A stretch of 36,680 bases of DNA, from assembly GCA_937911325.1 (NCBI GenBank), contig CALDSD010000013.1, forward strand, positions 1 through 36,680. The letters run 5' to 3'. Below the pieces are notes generated by a model. It was not told where the DNA came from, ran no database searches, and was given only the letters and a program-made list of their open reading frames with translations. Below, piece by piece: positions 30,807-36,680 of this stretch (its first letter is position 1; each line of letters begins with the position of its first letter). Source of the stretch: an uncultured Neomegalonema sp. (lineage in GTDB: Bacteria > Pseudomonadota > Alphaproteobacteria > Rhodobacterales > Rhodobacteraceae). Both the position numbers and the translations under genes were made by a program.

Positions 30807-32373
30807 GGCGGGGTGCCGGCACGCCTTCGGAATTCCCGGGGGCGAAGTTCTTTCGATGATGCAGGCGCTCGATGAAGCGGGGGTCGCCTTTTATCTGTGC
30901 AAGCACGAGAACGCCGGCGGCTTCATGGCCGAGGGAACCCATCACGCGACCGGCGCGCCGGGCGTCTTGTTGGCGACGATCGGTCCGGGTCTGGCCAACG
31001 GCGTCAACTCGGTTGTCAACGCGCTGCAGGACCAGGTTCCGCTGATCGTTCTGACCGGATGCGTCGGCGAGGCGGAGGCGCAGACCTACACGCATCAGGT
31101 GTTCGATCAGAACGCCTTGATGCGTCCGATCACCAAGGCGAGCTTCACGATCGCGGACGGCGCCGCGGACGTTGTGATCGACAAGGCGGTTGCCATCGCG
31201 ATGGCCGCGCCGCAGGGCCCGGTTCATATCGACATTCCGGTCCATCTCGCTGATCAGCCGCATCCAGAGCCGCGGCGCGCCCGCGTGCCTGTGGAGGCGC
31301 CGATGGCGCCGGCGCCCGGTCCCATGCTCGATCGCGCGCGGGAGATGCTGGCGCGGTCCGAACGACCGATCGTCATCGCAGGCGTCGGAGCTGTCGCCCA
31401 AGGGGCGGGCCCGGTTCTGCAGGCGCTGTGCGAGCGATTTGGCGCGCCGCTCTTGGCGACTTACAAGGCCAAGGGCCTGGTTTCGGAAGACCACGAGCTC
31501 ACCCTGGGCGGGCACGGGCTGTCGCCAAAATCAGATAAGATCGTTTTGCCGCTGCTCGAGCAGGCGGACTGCGTCATCCTGGCGGGGTATGATCCGATCG
31601 AAATGCGCACGGGGTGGCGCGACCCATGGGATCCCGCGACCGCGATTGAGGTCACGCATCTTCCGAACCGCCACGGAATGCATGGGGCGGCGATGAGTTT
31701 CGTCGGCGACGTTCGTGCGGGTCTCGAGACCTTGATCGACGGTTTGGAGCCCTCGGCCAGTCCGTGGCCCGACCGCGCTCCGGCACAGGTTCGGGCCGCG
31801 CTGCAGTCGGCGTTTCAAGGTCCGAACACCTGGGGACCCCATCAGGCGTTCGCCGCCGCTCGCCGGTCAAGCCCTCGCGATACGGTGGTCACAGCCGATA
31901 GCGGCGCCCATCGCATCTTGCTGAGCCAGATGTGGCCCTGTTTCGGGGCGCGCGGGATGCTGCAGTCCTCAGCGCTTTGCACGATGGGCGTGGCGCTGCC
32001 GCTCGCCATGGGCCACAAGCTCGCCGCGCCGGAGCGCCCGGTTCTCGCGGTCATGGGAGACGCGGGTCTCGAGATGATCATGGGTGAGCTGTCCACGTTG
32101 CGGGACTGGCGCATGCCGCTGGCGGTGATGGTGATGGTCGATCGATCGCTGGCGCTGATCGAACTGAAACAGCGAGCGACAGGACGCGCCAATCTGGGCG
32201 TCGACTTCGACAAGACGGATTTCGCCGCCGTGGCCGATGCGATGGGAGGCGTCGGCGTCGACATCGCTTCGGCTGCGCAGCTCGAAGACGAATTGCCAAA
32301 GGCGTATGCGCGGGAAACCTTTACGCTCCTCGCCTGTCAGATCGATCGAAAAGCCTATGACGGCGCGTTCTGA
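30751..32373 (+). CDS. Thiamine-diphosphate-dependent enzyme, acetolactate synthase/decarboxylase fold
   Basis: 540 residues. The N-terminal Pyr domain has G-I-P-G-G-E-V and the catalytic glutamate E53 in K-H-E-N-A-G-G-F-M-A-E-G; the middle domain is of the acetolactate synthase type; the C-terminal PP domain has G-D-A (436-438). The Mg2+-binding end of that motif, normally N-N, reads V-D-R (463-465), with Asp464 in the metal-ligand place. It is not Xsc and does not carry clear marks of true acetolactate synthase. Substrate unknown, a 2-oxo acid is likely. AGAAAGGA stands before ATG 30751, inside the end of the acyl-CoA dehydrogenase gene. It overlaps the convergent glycosyltransferase by 19 bp. 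Confidence 0.85.
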   Translation: MATSGPLTTTRIIAQRLSEAGCRHAFGIPGGEVLSMMQALDEAGVAFYLCKHENAGGFMAEGTHHATGAPGVLLATIGPGLANGVNSVVNALQDQVPLIVLTGCVGEAEAQTYTHQVFDQNALMRPITKASFTIADGAADVVIDKAVAIAMAAPQGPVHIDIPVHLADQPHPEPRRARVPVEAPMAPAPGPMLDRAREMLARSERPIVIAGVGAVAQGAGPVLQALCERFGAPLLATYKAKGLVSEDHELTLGGHGLSPKSDKIVLPLLEQADCVILAGYDPIEMRTGWRDPWDPATAIEVTHLPNRHGMHGAAMSFVGDVRAGLETLIDGLEPSASPWPDRAPAQVRAALQSAFQGPNTWGPHQAFAAARRSSPRDTVVTADSGAHRILLSQMWPCFGARGMLQSSALCTMGVALPLAMGHKLAAPERPVLAVMGDAGLEMIMGELSTLRDWRMPLAVMVMVDRSLALIELKQRATGRANLGVDFDKTDFAAVADAMGGVGVDIASAAQLEDELPKAYARETFTLLACQIDRKAYDGAF

Positions 32374-33410
32374 GCCGCGCGCCGATTATGTGAGCGCGTG
32401 CTGAAAGCCAATACGGCGGCCTCGGGCGAGAGCCGTCGCCTGATATCCGACGATGGCGGCAGTTGGTGAAGGCCCCGGAAAGCTCCAGCGGCCTCTGGCC
32501 AAGCGCGCTGCAGAACGAGCTTGCCAATTTTCAAGAGCGAGTAGGCGTAGGCGACAGGAAGCGCCCATGGATTGAAGCGCCAGATAAAGCGCAAGCGGTT
32601 CCGATAGTTGAAGTAGTTCGCAAACGCGGTCGGCCTGCGGCCGATGGATCCGGACCCGATTATCGCCCCGCCGATATGCCGGACTTCGCCGCCTTCACAG
32701 AAAACGATTGGAAGGTCTCCACGCCGCAGCGCCCAATCGATCTCTTCGTAGTACAGAAAATAGTCCTCCTGCATGAGCCCGACCCTATCGAGGAAGGCTC
32801 GAGAAGCGACCATGTTCGCGCCGATGATGTAATCGAAATCTGTCGCTGGCGGATGGGGTGTTTCGCTTGCGAGCCGCATTGCGTTGATGCTCTTCGCCAC
32901 GCCGGTCAAGCGGCTGACCGCGCCCCCGTCAGCCTGGATCACGTCGGGCGCGTCCTGGAAGGTGATGCGTCCACCCATGAGACCGAACTCGCCGACGTCT
33001 TTCGCCTTTTGCGCATAGGCGGACGCCGCCCCGGGCAACGCCACGGCGTCGGGGTTAAGAACCCAGAACAGGTCGACCTCCGGAAACTGCGAGAGCGTTC
33101 GCAGCCCCAGGTTCACGCCACCAGCGAAGCCCGTGTTCGTGACGGAGCTGACGAGCGTGACTTGCGCCAAATGGTCGAGCCTTGGCGTTTCGCCGACATC
33201 CGCTGTGGATTCTGCAAGGGCCAGCTGGTTCTCGTTCGCCCAATTCCGAACGGTTTCCACAGTCTTGTCTTGCGAGGCGTTATCGCAAACGACGACCCGC
33301 AGATCAGCGCCTTCGGAGTGCAAAAGACTATCGAGACAAGGCCGTATGACCTCTTGCGCTGCATATGTGACGACGACGACGCCGATCACCGTGCTCTCTG
33401 ATCCACTCAT
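32355..33410 (-). CDS. Family 2 glycosyltransferase, rhamnosyltransferase-like
   Basis: 351 residues. The GT-A fold starts with V-I-G-V-V-V-V-T-Y and V-V-C-D-N-A-S-Q-D, then N-T-G-F-A-G-G-V-N-L-G, the nucleotide-sugar site L-N-P-D-A, and the late E-E-I-D-W-A-L-R-R-G, all typical of WcaE/RfbN-like GT2 enzymes that build surface polysaccharide. Residues 270-310 include a partly hydrophobic membrane-associated region. ATG 33410 has AAGGG at 7-8 bases; ATG 33440 is the alternative start. It is a lone polysaccharide gene among catabolic genes, possibly co-transcribed with the cupin gene upstream (72 bp). Confidence 0.88.
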   Translation of the reverse strand: MSGSESTVIGVVVVTYAAQEVIRPCLDSLLHSEGADLRVVVCDNASQDKTVETVRNWANENQLALAESTADVGETPRLDHLAQVTLVSSVTNTGFAGGVNLGLRTLSQFPEVDLFWVLNPDAVALPGAASAYAQKAKDVGEFGLMGGRITFQDAPDVIQADGGAVSRLTGVAKSINAMRLASETPHPPATDFDYIIGANMVASRAFLDRVGLMQEDYFLYYEEIDWALRRGDLPIVFCEGGEVRHIGGAIIGSGSIGRRPTAFANYFNYRNRLRFIWRFNPWALPVAYAYSLLKIGKLVLQRAWPEAAGAFRGLHQLPPSSDIRRRLSPEAAVLAFSTRSHNRRAAQNAPS

Positions 33411-33482
33411 TCGATCGCCCTTACGCGCCGGAACTCGCATTCTCTCGGCGAGATGACAGCAATCAGCGTGCCGCTTTGTCCG

Positions 33483-33908
33483 TCAACGCATCCCGCGCTG
33501 TTCGAAGAGCGCGTCGAGATCTGGACGGAGCGAAACGCTTTCTTGCTCGTTCGGATCGGTTCGGGCGAGCACGGCCGTGGCCGGAGCGTCGCTTGTGTTC
33601 ATCGGAAGATGCGGGACCCCGGCGGGGATATAGAGCATTTCACCTTCCTTCACGACGAGATGCTGCTCCAGCTCCTCACCATACCACATTTCGGTGACCC
33701 CGCTGATCATGTAGATCGCTGTTTCGTGGTTTTCATGAAAATGCGCCTTGGCGCGGTCGCCGGGCTGCATCGTGAGCACATGCATGCAGACGCCTTTGGC
33801 CCCTGCCGTCTCGGCGGATATCCCGCTTGCATAGGTAAGTCCTTGCTTGCCGTCGTAGGTATCGTCCTGCCGAAACACCCGGCAGGCGGGCTTTGAAACA
33901 GCGCGCAT
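33483..33908 (-). CDS. Single-domain cupin protein
   Basis: 141 residues. Cupin motif 1 is complete with H56, H58 and E62 (A-H-F-H-E-N-H-E), and motif 2 has P-A-G-V-P-H with H100, so a metal site of three His and one Glu is predicted. Such cupins act as dioxygenases, isomerases or sugar- or acid-binding regulators; the reaction is unknown. GGAGA precedes the ATG. It is divergent from the Rieske-ThDP fusion gene, which starts 178 bp away. Confidence 0.88.
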   Translation of the reverse strand: MRAVSKPACRVFRQDDTYDGKQGLTYASGISAETAGAKGVCMHVLTMQPGDRAKAHFHENHETAIYMISGVTEMWYGEELEQHLVVKEGEMLYIPAGVPHLPMNTSDAPATAVLARTDPNEQESVSLRPDLDALFEQRGMR

Positions 33909-34086
33909 CGAAGATCTCCTTAGTCGCCTCTGCTCTTCACATATGGGGATCTATTCAAGCCGCCGACAGAGCGCGCGACGCGACGGATCTGGCGATCACG
34001 CCGTCCGGGTGGAGGCCGAAGTGATTGGGCGCCGTTGATCGTCTCCAGTATCTTCCTCGGAAAACAGAGCTTTTGGGAGCGTTGGA

Positions 34087-36069
34087 ATGACCGACCAAGC
34101 TGAACTCGAGTGGATCAAAGTCGCTGAGATTGGCGACCTGCCCGAAGGGCGCGTGAAAACAGTCACGGCGCGGACGACATCAATCTGCTTGAGCCATTTT
34201 GACGGCCAATGGGCGGCCATGGACAATCGCTGTCCGCATCAGGGCGGGCCTTTGGGGGAAGGCTCGATCGAAAAAGGGGTCGAGGGCAAGTGCTGGATTC
34301 GTTGCCCCTGGCACGGATGGGATTTCGACCCGGTCACGGGCAAACCGCCGGGCGGCCACGAGGACTCAGGGCAGGAACTCTATCCGGTGGAGCTGCGCGC
34401 GGACGGCGTTTACGTCGGTCTGGACGCCGTGCCGCCGCATGAGCGCACCGTCACCGACGCGATGGCGGAGACGGCTGTCAATTTCGGCGTGAAGACGGTC
34501 TTCGGGATGGTTGGGCACTCGAATCTCGGCCTCGCCGACGCCATTCGACGGCGTGTGATCGGGGGCGACATACGATACTACGGCATTCGGCACGAAGGGG
34601 CCGCCGCGTTCGCCGCCTCTGGTTACGGCAAACTTGCCGGCGCGCCGGCCGCCTGTCTGACGATAGCGGGGCCGGGGGCGACCAACCTCTTGACCGGGTT
34701 GTGGGACGCCAAGGTTGATCGTGCGCCGGTCCTCGCATTGACGGGACAGGTTCAGACCCAGGTGATGGGGCCGGGCGTGTTCCAGGATATTCCGCTCGAC
34801 AGCGCATTTGAAGCTGTCGCCGAGTTCAGCGCGACCACGCATGTGAACTCGGACCATGCCGAACTCATGGCGCTTGCGGTCAAGCATTCGCTTGCTGCGC
34901 GCGACGTCGCGCATCTGATTTTCCCAGACGATGTCCAGACGCTGCCCGCGCGCGGCGCCAAAGCAAAAACGCCGGACGGACGAATGGGTCAGATGGCCCC
35001 GCCTCCGCATGGCGACGCGGTTGTCGCCGCCACCGAGATGCTGGCCGCCTCCAAGCGACCCGCGATCATCATCGGATACGGCGCGCGGGAGGCGCTACCT
35101 GAAATCCGTTCGCTGGCCGCGGCGCTGAAGGCGCCGGTGCTGACGACTTTCAAAGGCAAGGGTCTGATCCCTGACGATCACCCCAACGCCGCCGGCGTTC
35201 TTGGAAAGTCAGGCACGCCGATCGCCAGCTGGTTCATGAATGAAGCTGATCTTCTGATCGTCCTTGGTTCGTCTTTTGCCCAGCATACCGGGATCGAGCG
35301 CAGCAAGCCGATCATCCAGGTGGACTTTGACCGCGCGCAGCTCGGCAAGTTTCACGCGGTCTCTCTGCCCGTTTGGGGAGAGATCGGCGCCTTTGCGCGT
35401 ATGACGATGGCGCAACTGCCCGAGCGTCCCGAGGCGGTCGACATGCTGCCGGAGATCGCCGAGCGCTGGCGGATCTGGCGAGAGGAGAAAAACAGCCGGC
35501 GTTCCGATCGACGCGGACTGGGCGTCGCGTCGGCGAACGTGTTTGAGTCGCTGACGCGTCTGACCCCGGCGGATGCGGTCATCGCTGTCGATGTCGGCAA
35601 CAACACCTACTCGTTTGGGCGCTACTTCGAGGCGATGGGTCAGTCAGTGCTGATGTCGGGGTATCTCGGTTCGATTGGTTTCGGCTTTCCCGCCGCCATG
35701 GGCGCTTGGGCGGCGACGCAGGATTTCGACGAACACCGCGGGCGCAAAGTCATCTCGATTTCAGGGGATGGCGGCTTTGGCCAGTACGCGATGGAGTTCA
35801 ATACCGCCGTGAAATACGGAATGAACATCACGCACATTCTGCTCAACAACGGCCAGCTCGGAAAAATCTCGAAAGAACAACGCGCTGGCGAATGGCCTGT
35901 CTGGGAGACGGAACTGAGCAATCCCAGCTTCGCCGCCTTTGCAAGGCTGTGCGGCGGTCACGGCGTGAAAGTGACCGAAGCCTCCGAGCTCGACGAAGCC
36001 ATTGCGCAAGCTTTGGTGGTCGACGGCCCGTCCTTGGTGGAGATCACCACGGACCCAGAGCTCGTTTAG
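34087..36069 (+). CDS. Rieske [2Fe-2S] domain fused to a ThDP-dependent enzyme
   Basis: 660 residues. Residues 8-113 are a Rieske ferredoxin-type domain with all four cluster ligands: C49-P-H51 and C73-P-W-H76. Residues 118-660 are a full pyruvate-oxidase/acetolactate-synthase-fold enzyme with catalytic E170 (R-H-E-G-A-A-A-F), a middle domain, and the ThDP motif G-D-G-G-F (560-564) to N587-N588. No stop or internal ribosome binding site separates the parts; GGGAG precedes ATG 34087. The Rieske centre could pass electrons from a ThDP-bound intermediate, making this an oxidative decarboxylase, but this is inference. FAD use by the middle domain cannot be judged. The neighbours are a cupin (divergent) and a TcuA-like flavoprotein (convergent). 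Confidence 0.9.
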   Translation: MTDQAELEWIKVAEIGDLPEGRVKTVTARTTSICLSHFDGQWAAMDNRCPHQGGPLGEGSIEKGVEGKCWIRCPWHGWDFDPVTGKPPGGHEDSGQELYPVELRADGVYVGLDAVPPHERTVTDAMAETAVNFGVKTVFGMVGHSNLGLADAIRRRVIGGDIRYYGIRHEGAAAFAASGYGKLAGAPAACLTIAGPGATNLLTGLWDAKVDRAPVLALTGQVQTQVMGPGVFQDIPLDSAFEAVAEFSATTHVNSDHAELMALAVKHSLAARDVAHLIFPDDVQTLPARGAKAKTPDGRMGQMAPPPHGDAVVAATEMLAASKRPAIIIGYGAREALPEIRSLAAALKAPVLTTFKGKGLIPDDHPNAAGVLGKSGTPIASWFMNEADLLIVLGSSFAQHTGIERSKPIIQVDFDRAQLGKFHAVSLPVWGEIGAFARMTMAQLPERPEAVDMLPEIAERWRIWREEKNSRRSDRRGLGVASANVFESLTRLTPADAVIAVDVGNNTYSFGRYFEAMGQSVLMSGYLGSIGFGFPAAMGAWAATQDFDEHRGRKVISISGDGGFGQYAMEFNTAVKYGMNITHILLNNGQLGKISKEQRAGEWPVWETELSNPSFAAFARLCGGHGVKVTEASELDEAIAQALVVDGPSLVEITTDPELV

Positions 36070-36290
36070 CCTGGGTCCCGAGATCCGTTCGAAGCTTTGG
36101 CGCAGCCTTGTTCAGGGGCGCGGGGGGCGCTCGCCGGCTGACGATCGGCAGGCGAACAAGGCGATCAGCGGGCGCCTCCGTCGCCGGTAGATCGCCGGCC
36201 TGATATCCCAAACGCTCGCCATAGGGTGACGTGTGCGGCGGAACACAGTGAATGACGGCGCCGACGTCCCGCGAACGAGGAGTTCTGCAA
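36070..36290. other. Gap between convergent genes, nothing recognised
   Basis: 221 bp between the stop of the Rieske-ThDP gene and the stop of the TcuA-like gene. No convincing coding frame, strong hairpin with T-run, or repeat was seen. Confidence 0.5.
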
Positions 36291-36680
36291 TTACGCCTCG
36301 GACCCTGAACCAGCAGGCGCCGCCGCGCCTGCGAACTTGCTCGCCGCCCCGCCAGCCAGTCGGCCGAAGACCGATCCGTTGATCAGGCCCGTGCCGCCAG
36401 GATAGTTGAAGTAGAACACGCCGCCGACGAGCTCTCCCGCCGCGAAAAGCCCGGGCATCGGCGCGTGATCGGTATCGAGAACCTGCGCGCGGTCCGGATC
36501 GATGCGGAGCCCGCCAAACGTGAAAGTGACGCCGCAACCGACCTGATACGCCTCGAACGGTCCTTGGTCGATCCGGTTCGCCCAATTCGATTTCGGCACT
36601 GCGAGACCGTGGGTCGCGCGACCGTCCTTCACATTGGGGTCGAACGGCGTATTGGTGTCGACTGCGGCGTTGTAGGCTGC
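36291..36680 (-). CDS. FAD-dependent oxidoreductase, tricarballylate dehydrogenase (TcuA)-like, C-terminal part
   Basis: The last 129 residues of a gene that continues beyond the window; the frame is open to the edge. The visible part has K-S-N-W-A, V-G-C-G-V-T-F-T-F-G-G-L-R-I-D, the P-M-P-G-L-F-A-A-G-E-L-V-G-G FAD-binding strand, and Y-P-G-G-T-G-L, as in TcuA and other fumarate-reductase-like flavoproteins. TcuA oxidises tricarballylate to cis-aconitate; other members act on steroids or dicarboxylates. Position beside the Rieske-ThDP gene may point to a shared organic-acid pathway. Confidence 0.88.
   Translation of the reverse strand, partial: AAYNAAVDTNTPFDPNVKDGRATHGLAVPKSNWANRIDQGPFEAYQVGCGVTFTFGGLRIDPDRAQVLDTDHAPMPGLFAAGELVGGVFYFNYPGGTGLINGSVFGRLAGGAASKFAGAAAPAGSGSEA

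Noticed and set aside
28900-34086. A thiamine riboswitch controlling the ThDP enzymes
   Set aside because: CTGAGA-like strings occur only inside coding sequence and no second conserved THI element or leader hairpin is found before either ThDP gene.

Overview
The window is a GC-rich stretch of bacterial chromosome, most likely from an alphaproteobacterium. This rests on the initiator tRNA sequence, two direct-repeat LexA boxes of the alphaproteobacterial type (GTTC-N7-GTTC), a DnaE2-type polymerase, and a catabolic gene set typical of that class. I cannot name a genus. No phage, classical insertion sequence or CRISPR array was seen.

Layout. 1-54: end of an initiator tRNA gene. 74-4956: a possible sugar-acid or lactone catabolic group (Gfo/Idh/MocA dehydrogenase, lactonase-like metallo-beta-lactamase, then a minus-strand operon of FAH hydrolase, otnK, otnC and an ABM monooxygenase). 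5162-5485: a small exported EF-hand protein. 5626-10369: an error-prone DNA polymerase gene dnaE2 broken in two by a segment of about 1.2 kb carrying a dimethylarginine-hydrolase-like gene on the opposite strand; each dnaE2 part has its own LexA box. 10366-12723: an orphan CoxL-type molybdenum hydroxylase large subunit. 12973-15895: xsc and ackA, which together would convert sulfoacetaldehyde to sulfite, acetate and ATP. 15905-21321: an SDR, a PhzF-family protein and a full-length 5-oxoprolinase/hydantoinase. 21411-24928: a same-strand run of GNAT-TerB fusion, M48 membrane protease, TerB-DnaJ protein and a protein with a possible ribbon-helix-helix end. 24979-27206: a histidine kinase and response regulator pair. 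27264-28486: two small exported cysteine-containing proteins. 28483-32373: a LysR regulator divergent from an acyl-CoA dehydrogenase and a thiamine-diphosphate (ThDP) enzyme. 32355-36680: a GT2 glycosyltransferase, a cupin, a Rieske-ThDP enzyme fusion, and the end of a TcuA-like flavoprotein.

The main theme is oxidation of small organic acids, sulfonates and amides, with three ThDP enzymes of the acetolactate-synthase fold within 24 kb. The observations most worth following up are the split, doubly LexA-boxed dnaE2 and the fusion of a Rieske [2Fe-2S] domain to a complete ThDP enzyme. Next are the acyl-CoA dehydrogenase that seems to lack the usual catalytic glutamate and the pairing of two TerB-domain proteins with a membrane protease.
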